Assembly: GCA_944325615.1 (NCBI GenBank)
Contig: CALVAU010000179.1
Span: forward strand, 1-22,755
Reading direction: 5' to 3'
DNA from: Candidatus Gastranaerophilales bacterium
GTDB lineage: Bacteria; Cyanobacteriota; Vampirovibrionia; Gastranaerophilales; Gastranaerophilaceae
Length of the DNA: 22,755 nucleotides
The position numbers and the translations under genes are program-made. Under the pieces are notes generated by a model that had not been told where the DNA came from, did not search any database, and saw only the letters and a program-made list of their open reading frames with translations. The number at the start of each line of letters is the position of its first letter. Positions within the stretch are counted from its first letter, which is position 1. Below, in pieces: positions 1 to 7,667 of the stretch.

Positions 1-762
1 GAAGATGCTTCTTCTGATGTAAAAGATGATTCTGTTGATGATGATAAAAAAGTTGATGCAAAAGGTGATGAAAAAACTCAAAATACTGAAAGTAAACAAG
101 ATAATTCAGTAAAGAATGAAGATAAACAACAAAATCAACAACAAAATGGACAAAATCAGCAAAATCCTAATCAAAACCAAGCATCAGCTGAGCTTTCAGA
201 TGAAATAAATTCAATATTAAAACTAAACGGAAAAAATCTTGATCTCGCAAATCTTCAAGGTCAAAAATTTACTGCCAGAATTAGTGAAGATATATATAAT
301 TCAGCTCCTGCAATAGATTATAGCAGATTTTCAATGTCAGAAGGTGATGCTTTGTTTTTTGCTAACTTAGTAACAAAGACTGATATGTCAATGCAGAGTA
401 TTGCCGGTGAATTTCAAAAATCTTTAAATACCGGAAATATCCAAAATGTTCAAAAAACAGCTAAGGTATCTTCAGTTTTGATGGAAGCACTTTCTGATTC
501 AATGAAAACCAATAAAGCCTTCAGAATTGATTTTGATAAAGATGTTTCTGTTGTAATGCGAGTTGACAGGGACGGAAATCTTAATGCAAATTTTATACCA
601 GGAGATAAAGCTGTTGAGGCTTATTTAAGAAATAATATCTCTTATTTAAGACAAAGATTTGATGAGCAAAATTTGCCATATAATGAATTGACATATAGCA
701 AACACCGCCGTCAAGACCAAAATGAGAAAAAACGTAATAACAAGGAGAATGATAATGAATGA
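1..762 (+). CDS. fliK: Flagellar hook-length control protein FliK-like, C-terminal part (5' end outside window)
   Basis: The reading frame is open from base 1, so the N-terminus is missing; 253 residues are visible. FliK-type proteins measure hook length and switch the flagellar type III export apparatus from hook to filament substrates. The first 60 or so visible residues are a charged Asp/Lys stretch followed by a Gln/Asn-rich linker, as expected of an extended ruler. The last 110 residues resemble the Flg_hook domain: a strand (DKDVSVVMRVDRDGNLNANF), then the helix VEAYLRNNISYLRQRFDEQN, then a short strand LPYNELTYS. The end is a very basic/acidic tail (KHRRQDQNEKKRNNKENDNE). The last 8 bases overlap the start of the next flagellar gene, which suggests translational coupling. 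Family fit is good but recognition rests on pattern, and the missing N-terminus prevents a length comparison. Confidence 0.66.
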   Translation, partial: EDASSDVKDDSVDDDKKVDAKGDEKTQNTESKQDNSVKNEDKQQNQQQNGQNQQNPNQNQASAELSDEINSILKLNGKNLDLANLQGQKFTARISEDIYNSAPAIDYSRFSMSEGDALFFANLVTKTDMSMQSIAGEFQKSLNTGNIQNVQKTAKVSSVLMEALSDSMKTNKAFRIDFDKDVSVVMRVDRDGNLNANFIPGDKAVEAYLRNNISYLRQRFDEQNLPYNELTYSKHRRQDQNEKKRNNKENDNE

Positions 763-1591
763 TTCATACGTTACAGCCTTAAATACCCAAAAATCTACTC
801 AAAACTGGATGGATGTTATAGCTCATAACATGACAAATATTTATACTCCAGGTTTTAGAGAGCAGCAGGTTAATTTTAAAACCTTTTTGGGTGGAGCTAT
901 AGCTGACGATTATGATAAAAAAACGGGGCAAGGTAAATCTACTCCAGGTACTTCTAATGATAATTTGTTTTTAGAAGGCAGTGGATTTTTCCTTACTAAA
1001 ACTCCTGAAGGTAAGAGTGTATATACTCGTTTAGGCGAGTTTAAGTTTGACGGTGAAGGCGTATATAGAGCAAAGAACGGGAATACAATTCAAGGGTATA
1101 TCTTGAATGACAAAGGTGAAATAATGCAAGGTACAAAAGCCGTATCTCAAGATTTGTATGAACAAACGGCTTTAAAAGGCGGAGCTTTAGATATTCCTAC
1201 AACAAATATTAAAATGTGGATAGATCCTAATAACGGTAAATATCTCGGCAAATACGATGAATATGAAATAAAAGAAGACGGTACAATATACGGTAAAGCT
1301 GATGGCGGAAAACGTACGGTTCCTTTATATAGAATAACGACAAGAAATTTCCATAACGCAGCTGCGTTATATGAAATAAAAGAAGGCTATTTTATTGAAA
1401 CTGAAGCGTCAGGAAAGCCGGTATTAGGGTGCGGACAAATTCGTTCAGGCTTGTTAGAAATGTCAAATGCTGATTTTAAAGGAAATATTTCATACTTCCA
1501 AATGGCAAAATTGCAAATGGAAATTTCTAACAAACTTATATCAACTAACAAAGAGCTTTTAGAAGAGGCTCTCAGATTAGTTGGAAGCTAG
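755..1591 (+). CDS. Flagellar hook-basal body protein (FlgE/FlgF/FlgG family)
   Basis: Structural protein of the flagellar rod or hook, exported by the flagellar type III apparatus. The ATG at 755 is chosen because AAGGAG (742-747) lies 7 bases upstream; in-frame ATGs at 722 and 749 have no usable site. The 278-residue protein has the rod/hook N-terminal helix (residues 3-35, with MDVIAHNMTNIYTPGF in place of the usual IANNLANxNTxGFK), a short Gly-rich segment, the central family strand region (LFLEGSGFFL at 71-80, YTRLGEFKFDGEG at 90-102) and the C-terminal helix (SGLLEMSNADF through ISTNKELLEEALRL). Length is close to FlgG (about 260) and shorter than most FlgE hook proteins. Position after a FliK-like gene would favour FlgE, length favours FlgF/FlgG; I cannot separate these. 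Confidence 0.85.
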   Translation: MNDSYVTALNTQKSTQNWMDVIAHNMTNIYTPGFREQQVNFKTFLGGAIADDYDKKTGQGKSTPGTSNDNLFLEGSGFFLTKTPEGKSVYTRLGEFKFDGEGVYRAKNGNTIQGYILNDKGEIMQGTKAVSQDLYEQTALKGGALDIPTTNIKMWIDPNNGKYLGKYDEYEIKEDGTIYGKADGGKRTVPLYRITTRNFHNAAALYEIKEGYFIETEASGKPVLGCGQIRSGLLEMSNADFKGNISYFQMAKLQMEISNKLISTNKELLEEALRLVGS

Positions 1592-1635
1592 ACTTGTAAT
1601 TCTGTATTTTTAATGGTTTTAAACTCCATTTTACG

Positions 1636-1667
1636 AAGGAACTTTATAAAAAAGTTCCTTTTTATTT
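1636..1667 (+). terminator. Rho-independent terminator of the flagellar operon
   Basis: A perfect 10-bp stem (AAGGAACTTT, 1636-1645, with AAAGTTCCTT, 1651-1660) and a 5-base loop are followed by TTTATTT. It lies 45 bases after the hook/rod gene stop and just before the stop of the convergent TOPRIM gene. The opposite strand has no U-rich tail, so it should act mainly on + transcripts. Confidence 0.8.
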
Positions 1668-2670
1668 ACTTATTACAGTTTATATTTTGTGCTTCTATTT
1701 CAGCTAGGATTTCTTTAATCTCTTCTGAAAGATCTTCTGAGTTTTTAATATTAATTTTTACCATATTTGCAAATTCAGATTTTTTAAACTCATGCAGACC
1801 TCTTGTTTTAAAAATTTCTTCAAGAATTTTTACTTTAGGCATATTTTGCTTTAAAAGTTGAGAATCTACAAGTGATATGTTTTTGAAAGCATAAGCAATA
1901 GTACGCTCAATTAGCGAAATAGGTAAAATATCTTCAAATTCACCGCTGTGCAGTATATATATTTTATCAAGATCTCTAAGGTGTAAATTAATTGATTTGA
2001 GATTTTCTTCTGCATCCTTATCAAGAAGCACAAATATTGGGACTTTAAGGCTTTGTGATAATTCATAATACAATTTAACAACTTGGTTTTTGCCGCCTGC
2101 TGAAATTATATGAATACCATTTTTGTCAAAATTAAGACCATATAAATCTCCAAAAGCCGGCAATAGAGTCTCTTCAGTAATTCCTTCACAAATAATCACT
2201 TTTTCAATCGGAAAGTGAAGAGAAAGTTCTTTTCTTCTATTAATGATATCCTCTGTATTTCCTAGCTCTTTTAGCCAGAGCAAATTTTTTACTTCATTAT
2301 CAGAAATTAATGATATAAAACCTTTATAGTTAATTTTGTTTTTTAAAAGGGCATTTGTCTGATCTGATATATTGAATAAATTATTTTCATAGTCGAGCAA
2401 TCTTTGATTAATTAAAAAATCGTTATCATATCTTATTCCAAGGTTTTCAAGTGAAAAATTTATAATTTTTTCTGCCAAATCTTTAATAATTTTATAATCG
2501 AGAATATCAAAGTCTTGTTTTTTTATTTTTGGTAATATCAAGTTATTTGAAATAATATCTTTAAAGACTCTCAAATATTTAACTTCAGTATTTTTAAATC
2601 TTGTAAGTCTGTCAATTGATATTTTCAGCTGTTCTTTTGTCAAAGGCTTAATTTTTAACTTTTCCAACAT
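1666..2670 (-). CDS. Stand-alone OLD-type TOPRIM domain protein
   Basis: 334 residues. The centre carries a TOPRIM fold of the OLD-nuclease type: a strand plus glutamate in VIICEGITEE (158-167, E162), an Asp-Lys-Asp motif in VLLDKDAEEN (D217, D219) and the later EFEDILP (244-250). These are the metal-binding positions of OLD/overcoming-lysogenization-defect nucleases. No Walker A (GxxxxGKS) or ABC signature is present, so the usual N-terminal ATPase is absent; residues 1-150 are mostly helical and unrecognised. The only plausible start is the ATG at 2670, with GAGG two bases upstream. A -35-like TTGCCA (2708-2713) lies upstream with a weak -10. Predicted role is a Mg2+-dependent nuclease or nucleotidyl-transfer enzyme; defence, repair and housekeeping roles are all possible. 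It converges on the flagellar operon and is divergent from the gene at 2761. Confidence 0.7.
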   Translation of the reverse strand: MLEKLKIKPLTKEQLKISIDRLTRFKNTEVKYLRVFKDIISNNLILPKIKKQDFDILDYKIIKDLAEKIINFSLENLGIRYDNDFLINQRLLDYENNLFNISDQTNALLKNKINYKGFISLISDNEVKNLLWLKELGNTEDIINRRKELSLHFPIEKVIICEGITEETLLPAFGDLYGLNFDKNGIHIISAGGKNQVVKLYYELSQSLKVPIFVLLDKDAEENLKSINLHLRDLDKIYILHSGEFEDILPISLIERTIAYAFKNISLVDSQLLKQNMPKVKILEEIFKTRGLHEFKKSEFANMVKINIKNSEDLSEEIKEILAEIEAQNINCNK

Positions 2671-2760
2671 ATCCTCGTTACATTTGTTTACTGTTTTTTT
2701 ACAATTATGGCAATTTTTTTTTGATTGTGTTGTTTATATAAATACATGGAGTGAATTGTA

Positions 2761-3819
2761 GTGTATTCAGTAGGTTTAAATTCTCGACAATATAATTATA
2801 GCACAACGGACAGTCTCAAAACGACTTCTGTTAAAAATCTTGAACAAAATTCAAATGTTCAAACATTTTCTCCTGTCTCAAATCCGATAAATAATACAAT
2901 ACCTTATAATCCATCTTTTTCAGCGTCAAGTTTGCGTACAAGACTTAACAGCAGTGAAGAAAAAAATAAATTTAATACAATAAATTCAATGCTGGATAAA
3001 GCGGGCAGAAAACAGATGAAAGAATTATTAAAATCAGGGATTTTGTTGAATGCAAATTCAAATGATCAATCGACTGTATTAGATAATTTGTATAAAATAG
3101 CGGTGGATGATAGAGCAACCGGGCTTCCAGCTGAGGTTATTCTCAAAGATACAATTGCAATATTAAACGATCCATACACAATAACGCAGCAATTTGGAGA
3201 CATTCCAAAAAGTATGAATTCAATGCTTGTTGATAAATATATGGATGATCATAAAATGAATAAAGATAAGCTTATTCCGCGTAAATTAGCTGAGTTAGAT
3301 ATAAATGTAGAACATTCTGGAACTTGTGTAGCTTCCAGTATCGAGTTTAATTTAGCTAAAAAGATGCCTGCAGAATTTGCAAGGTTTGTCGAGGGTATCA
3401 GCTCTCCTAAAATGTCAGTGGATAAAACCATAAAATTGTCAAATTTAACTGATAACACTCTTGATTCAGTATGGCTTTTAAACGCATTTGAGGTTCCTTT
3501 TAAAATGGATAACTTTAATAATGCACATCTAACGTTTGCTCCTGATAAAAATGCGATAATTAGAGCAAGGATGCAGGTAACAAATAGAGATCCAAATGAA
3601 AGATCTTCTGTTGATGTATTGATGCAGTCAACTTTTATGCAAATAGGTTCTCAACAAACTTATGATTCTTTAAGTGATAAAAGAAGCGGAAAATTCAATC
3701 AAAACGATAAAGGTTTAATCGAGTTTGAAAAAACATTCACAGAATCTGTTGTTGAAGATAAAAATAAAGTATCAGTTACATATCAAACAATTGATGAAAA
3801 TGCAAAATTAGTCGGTTAA
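2761..3819 (+). CDS. Putative papain-fold cysteine peptidase, N-terminal part (ends at in-frame TAA)
   Basis: GTG start with GGAG (2748-2751) nine bases upstream; an in-frame ATG at 2746 stops after two codons. 352 residues. Residues 1-60 are Asn/Ser/Thr-rich, disordered-looking and lack a Sec signal. Residues 65-180 are helical. A candidate nucleophile cysteine sits at the start of a helix in HSGTCVASSIEFNLAKKM (C189), the arrangement seen in papain-like and transglutaminase-like enzymes. The expected His and Asn/Asp are not in this ORF but in the next one, in the same frame after one TAA (3817-3819) and six sense codons. The two ORFs together would give about 479 codons of one protein. I do not recognise the specific family; the peptidase call is inference from residue pattern. 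Confidence 0.6.
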   Translation: MYSVGLNSRQYNYSTTDSLKTTSVKNLEQNSNVQTFSPVSNPINNTIPYNPSFSASSLRTRLNSSEEKNKFNTINSMLDKAGRKQMKELLKSGILLNANSNDQSTVLDNLYKIAVDDRATGLPAEVILKDTIAILNDPYTITQQFGDIPKSMNSMLVDKYMDDHKMNKDKLIPRKLAELDINVEHSGTCVASSIEFNLAKKMPAEFARFVEGISSPKMSVDKTIKLSNLTDNTLDSVWLLNAFEVPFKMDNFNNAHLTFAPDKNAIIRARMQVTNRDPNERSSVDVLMQSTFMQIGSQQTYDSLSDKRSGKFNQNDKGLIEFEKTFTESVVEDKNKVSVTYQTIDENAKLVG

Positions 3820-3837
3820 GAAACAGTTTTTGAGACA

Positions 3838-4200
3838 ATGAAACATCAGATTTCTGATGCTTTAAATATGGGTGAAAATGTAATTATCGGATACACACAA
3901 GTAGATCATAATAATGAAATAATTAACGGACATGAAATCACAATAATAGGTCAACGCTACGACAAAGACGGTAAGTTAATCTTTATCTGTAACGATACTG
4001 ATGATGATATTCCAAATGCCATAGAGTACAGTGCCGATTATTTACTACCGAAAATTCACCATGCTGGACTTCCTCAGGCTGTTGTTAAAGATGATGTAAA
4101 ACTTGTTGAAAACTGGGTAGAAGGACTAAAATCATACAATGAAATGAAGAAAAATCCAATAAATGTTGGCAATTCTCATAATCATAAGAATGTCGCTTAA
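3838..4200 (+). CDS. C-terminal part of the same putative cysteine peptidase (His and Asp/Asn residues)
   Basis: 120 residues if started at the ATG at 3838, but the frame is continuous with the upstream ORF apart from the TAA at 3817-3819. It holds a strand and histidine in INGHEITIIGQ (H32), then LIFICNDTDDD (N52, D53), which match the order of the His and Asn/Asp of a papain-like triad whose Cys lies in the upstream ORF. No good ribosome binding site precedes the ATG; only GAG with four bases of spacing is seen. The simplest reading is a gene broken by a nonsense change, but readthrough or a reassembling two-part enzyme cannot be excluded from sequence. It ends 78 bases before the 5'-nucleotidase gene. 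Confidence 0.5.
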   Translation: MKHQISDALNMGENVIIGYTQVDHNNEIINGHEITIIGQRYDKDGKLIFICNDTDDDIPNAIEYSADYLLPKIHHAGLPQAVVKDDVKLVENWVEGLKSYNEMKKNPINVGNSHNHKNVA

Positions 4201-4278
4201 TCATTCTTTACAAAAAATATAAAATTAGGCAATTAAATTTTTTATATACGTTAAAAATAGCAGAATAAGGTTAGTGAA

Positions 4279-5841
4279 ATGATAAATTTTAATTTATATC
4301 CGAATAGTAATTTAGTAAAAAAACAATTACAAGGTGCAAAAAATGATAATTCAGATAATAAATCAACATCTCCAGCACCTGTAAAAACAAGTATTTTTTA
4401 TCTTAATGACATACATGGCAAAATGACCAATATGGAAAGAATTAAGACCGTATCTGATATTTTTGATAAATCAAATAAAGATGAAAATACCGCAAAGTTA
4501 AAGTTAGCATCAGGTGATATAATTTTAGGTGAAAACTTTTTATCAAATATTGTAGCTAACAAATTCTTAAATTGGATAGGCGTTAAAGCTAATGCAATGG
4601 GAAATCATGAGATGGACGTTGTACCGTCAAAGATGGCAGAATTATTGAATAACGCTAATTATAAATTGCTCGCAATAAATGCCACTGTTGATCCAAAAAG
4701 TCCTATGGCTAATAGAATTCAAAAGTCTTTAATAGAAGAAAATAATGGTCAAAAGTTCGGTATTATAGGTATAGCACCTTCTGATGTCGCCGAAAGAGTT
4801 AAATTAAATGAAACTGTAAAAGATATAAAAATCGATAATTTAGAGACTACTATTCAAAAAGTTCAAGATGAGGTTAACAATTTAAAATCTCAAGGTGTAA
4901 ATAAAATTATTTTACTTTCTCATAGCGGATTAAAGAATGATCGAATTCTAGCTAAAGAGACTGATGGTGTAGATATTATTATCGGTGGTCACTCACATGA
5001 TATGATGAAAGATATAAAAGAAGATGTTAATTTATTCAAATCAAAATCAGGTGAGCCTGTCGTAATTACACAAGCAGGCAAAGATGGTGAGAATGTCGGA
5101 GTTCTAAATGTCGAATGGACGCAAGACGGAGTATTATCAAAAGTTCAAAATAATGTGATAAATACTCGAAAATTCAATAGAACTCTGCCTATGAGATCAG
5201 CAGTGGAAAGTGTAATAGGAAAACCGGAATTATTAGGCTCTGTTAAATATGCAGACCCAGAGCCAGCCAATCGTTTAACATCTTGTAATCCTCATGGATG
5301 TCTGGTCGCAGATGCAATGCGTAAAGAATTGGGTACCGATATATCAATCTTAAATTCCGGTAATATTAGAGGACATTTTGATATTGGTAGAATTGATTCC
5401 CGATTGATAAATGATATATCACCGTTTGATAATAAAATGTTGATAGCTTCAGTATCAGAAAAAGAGCTAGTTAATGCGATTAAAGTCGGTGGAAAATCTT
5501 TGCTTGCTCATAATTCAAAACCTGGAATTCTAATCGTATCAGGGCTTCGTTATGAATTGAATGATAAAGGTGAGTTGGTAAAACTAAGTTTTGTAGACAA
5601 AGATGGTACAGAACGAGCTATTGATATAAATAATCCTGATCCTAATAGAAAGTTTACCTGTGCAATGGATGATTTTACTGCTATGGGTGGAGATAATTAT
5701 TTCCCAGCAGACGAAAATCCGAAGTTTATAATTCAAAAGTTTAATTTTGATAAAAATAAACTAACCTGTGATTACATAAAAAAACTAAACCAGCCAATTG
5801 AAATACGTGATGACCAGCGTATCAAAATAGTTAAATCCTAA
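4279..5841 (+). CDS. Bifunctional metallophosphatase / 5'-nucleotidase (UshA-like) without signal peptide
   Basis: 520 residues. The N-terminal metallophosphoesterase domain has all dimetal motifs: NDIHG (43-47), SGD (78-80), GNHE (108-111), LLSHSG (212-217, H215) and GGHSH (236-240). The C-terminal 5'-nucleotidase domain has HGCLVADAMR (339-348), ILNSGNIRG (357-365), SPFDN (381-385) and DFTAMGGDNYF (465-475). The family hydrolyses nucleoside 5'-phosphates and related substrates, normally in the periplasm or outside the cell. Here the N-terminus (about 35 residues, Asn/Ser/Lys-rich) has no hydrophobic signal or lipobox, which is odd. AAGG at 4267-4270 is 8 bases before the ATG. The gene follows the split peptidase on the same strand, and its stop overlaps that of the convergent sigma-factor gene by four bases. 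Confidence 0.88.
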   Translation: MINFNLYPNSNLVKKQLQGAKNDNSDNKSTSPAPVKTSIFYLNDIHGKMTNMERIKTVSDIFDKSNKDENTAKLKLASGDIILGENFLSNIVANKFLNWIGVKANAMGNHEMDVVPSKMAELLNNANYKLLAINATVDPKSPMANRIQKSLIEENNGQKFGIIGIAPSDVAERVKLNETVKDIKIDNLETTIQKVQDEVNNLKSQGVNKIILLSHSGLKNDRILAKETDGVDIIIGGHSHDMMKDIKEDVNLFKSKSGEPVVITQAGKDGENVGVLNVEWTQDGVLSKVQNNVINTRKFNRTLPMRSAVESVIGKPELLGSVKYADPEPANRLTSCNPHGCLVADAMRKELGTDISILNSGNIRGHFDIGRIDSRLINDISPFDNKMLIASVSEKELVNAIKVGGKSLLAHNSKPGILIVSGLRYELNDKGELVKLSFVDKDGTERAIDINNPDPNRKFTCAMDDFTAMGGDNYFPADENPKFIIQKFNFDKNKLTCDYIKKLNQPIEIRDDQRIKIVKS

Positions 5842-6500
5842 TAATCATACTGTTCATGTGAATTTAGATATTCTTTGACAAAGTTCAGTGATGATTGGAC
5901 TATACGCGTAACTCTTGATGGTGAAAGACCAATTTGGGTTGCAATATCTTTAACTTGCATATTTCTGTAAAAACGATATTCAACAACGGTTCTTTCTTTA
6001 GGAGGAAGCTTTGAAATAGCTGCTCTAATCATTCTGCCGAGTTCTGTAATTTCAGCTTGTTCATCAGGCATTGCATGATTATCTTTCAAAAAGTCAAAAG
6101 GCGAATCATTATCGCTTGCAGCTGCAGCAAGACCATCGATAGACAAAACCGTTTCGTAAATAGCTTCACGGACTTTTGCCTTTTGCATATCCATGCCTTC
6201 TACTTCTTCTTCCGGCTCAACTTCGTCATCCGCTTTATGTTTTAGTGAATACCACTTATATCTTATTCTTAATTCATTCCTAATAGCCCAACGAACAGCA
6301 GTTGCAATATATGCAGAATTGTAGCGTGCAAGCTGTTCTGGTGTTTTGTTTTTTATAATAGCCTGTATCGCAATAATCCCTATAGATAACAACTCTTCGT
6401 ACTCTACCATGTGTGATGGTATTCTGCGATGTTCTACTTTTGCGACTTTTCTAACTATATCAAGGTATTCTTGTAATTTATTTTTTTCCTGCATAATCAT
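5838..6500 (-). CDS. fliA: Sigma-70 family factor, FliA/sigma-28-like
   Basis: 220 residues. Region 2 is at 33-80 (YEELLSIGIIAIQAI and AYIATAVRWAIRNELR, the -10-binding helix). An acidic linker follows (EVEPEEEVEG, 93-102). Region 4 is at about 160-212 (SKLPPKERTVVEYRF then the HTH MQVKDIATQIGLSPSRVTRI). Size and domain set fit FliA/WhiG sigma factors, which transcribe late flagellar genes. The start lies two bases after the flhB stop on the same transcript and has no Shine-Dalgarno sequence, so translation is probably coupled to flhB; a second ATG two codons on is possible. The flhB linkage supports a flagellar role, but I saw no sigma-28 promoter in the intergenic regions of this window. 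Another group 3/4 sigma factor is the alternative. Confidence 0.75.
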   Translation of the reverse strand: MIMQEKNKLQEYLDIVRKVAKVEHRRIPSHMVEYEELLSIGIIAIQAIIKNKTPEQLARYNSAYIATAVRWAIRNELRIRYKWYSLKHKADDEVEPEEEVEGMDMQKAKVREAIYETVLSIDGLAAAASDNDSPFDFLKDNHAMPDEQAEITELGRMIRAAISKLPPKERTVVEYRFYRNMQVKDIATQIGLSPSRVTRIVQSSLNFVKEYLNSHEQYDY

Positions 6501-6502
6501 GA

Positions 6503-7600
6503 TTATTTTTTACTATTAGGCTCTTTTTTTATTCTACTTTGATTTTTATTATTTTTCAAGTTGTAAACAAAAAGTAAAATTTCTGCTATTGCTTTGTATA
6601 ATTCTGGCGGTATTTGTTGGTTTAAATCAACCATTTTAAACAGAGCTCTTGCAACAGGTGCATTTTCTATAACAGGTACGTTGTGCTCTCTTGCTATATT
6701 AATGATTTTTTTAGCAATAAGCTCGGTACCTTTTGCAATAAGCATAGGGGAGTCCATTTCTTCAGCTTTATATTTTAAAGCACAAGCAATATGAGTTGGG
6801 TTAGTAACCACAAAGTCGGCATCAGGTACTGCATCCATCATGCCTCTTTGTAGCATTTGCATACGACGCTGTCTTAGAGCTGCTTTAACATTTGGATCAC
6901 CTTCGGTGTTTTTATATTCATCTTTTATTTCTTTAAAAGACATTTTTTGATCTTTTAAAAATTTCCATTTTGTAACACCATAATCGGCAGCTGAAATTAC
7001 CAGAAAGGCAATGCAGGCTTTAAATATAAATTCAGTAATTAGTTTTCCAAACTCAATCATAACGGCAAAGTTGTTATCAATAGCTGCAAGCATTAAGATA
7101 TTTTCAATATGTGCCATATATACAACCCAGCCTATATAGCCTAACAATAGAACTTTTACTATGTTTTTAAACAATTCAAAAAGGGTTTTGATTGACATAA
7201 TATTTTTGAAATATTTAGTCGGGTTGAGTTTATCGAGTTTCGGAGCTAAAGGTGCTGTTGCAACGAGTGGTCCTACCTGAATAAAATCAGCCAGTATAGC
7301 AACAAGCCAAGCTAAAAATAATATCGGACCGATTACCAAAACTGCACATTTGACTGTAATTGCAAAAATGTATGCCATACCTATTTTATCAAGGTGAGTA
7401 TTCGGAATCTGTTCATACATAAGGGTGAAAAGCTGTGCAATTTGTCCCCAGATAAAAGGAGCAAGACCATATATTGCAGTAAATAAAATGAGCAAAGAAA
7501 TAGCAGTTGAAAAATCTTTAGATTTTACAACCTGACCTTCTTTTCTAGCCTGCTCAAGTTTCCTTGGGGTGGCATCAAACTGTTTATCTTCATCACCCAT
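6503..7600 (-). CDS. flhB: Flagellar type III export protein FlhB
   Basis: 365 residues, the usual FlhB size. FlhB is the inner-membrane export-gate component that switches substrate specificity by autocleavage. The N-terminus has the family signature DEDKQFDATPRKLEQARKEG (3-22). About four membrane segments follow (roughly 32-58, 76-108, 147-172, 186-206). The cytoplasmic domain has the autocleavage motif NPTH (267-270), then the typical IAREHNVPVIENAPVARAL (302-320). The C-terminus is a Lys-rich tail. AAGGAAG lies about 6 bases before the ATG. It is the first gene of a two-gene operon with the FliA-like sigma factor, preceded by an extended -10 promoter. Confidence 0.96.
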   Translation of the reverse strand: MGDEDKQFDATPRKLEQARKEGQVVKSKDFSTAISLLILFTAIYGLAPFIWGQIAQLFTLMYEQIPNTHLDKIGMAYIFAITVKCAVLVIGPILFLAWLVAILADFIQVGPLVATAPLAPKLDKLNPTKYFKNIMSIKTLFELFKNIVKVLLLGYIGWVVYMAHIENILMLAAIDNNFAVMIEFGKLITEFIFKACIAFLVISAADYGVTKWKFLKDQKMSFKEIKDEYKNTEGDPNVKAALRQRRMQMLQRGMMDAVPDADFVVTNPTHIACALKYKAEEMDSPMLIAKGTELIAKKIINIAREHNVPVIENAPVARALFKMVDLNQQIPPELYKAIAEILLFVYNLKNNKNQSRIKKEPNSKK

Positions 7601-7623
7601 ACTACTTCCTTTTCTTAATGAAT

Positions 7624-7632
7624 ATTATAGCA
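7624..7632 (-). promoter_or_regulatory. Extended -10 promoter of flhB-fliA
   Basis: On the minus strand TGC-TATAAT gives a perfect -10 with the TG extension. No good -35 is seen 16-18 bases upstream, as is common for extended -10 promoters. Predicted transcription start is near 7617, leaving a leader of about 16 bases that includes the AAGGAAG site. Confidence 0.5.
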
Positions 7633-7667
7633 TGGTCAAAATTTTCTTTAATATAACTTTAAGTCTT

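Noticed and set aside
3817..3819. TAA recoded as sense in this organism
   Set aside because: TAA ends many intact genes here at the expected family length, so general recoding is excluded.
4201..4278. AT-only dyad between the split peptidase and the 5'-nucleotidase, considered as terminator
   Set aside because: The stem has no G-C pairs near the loop and is imperfect; it is likely due to base composition.
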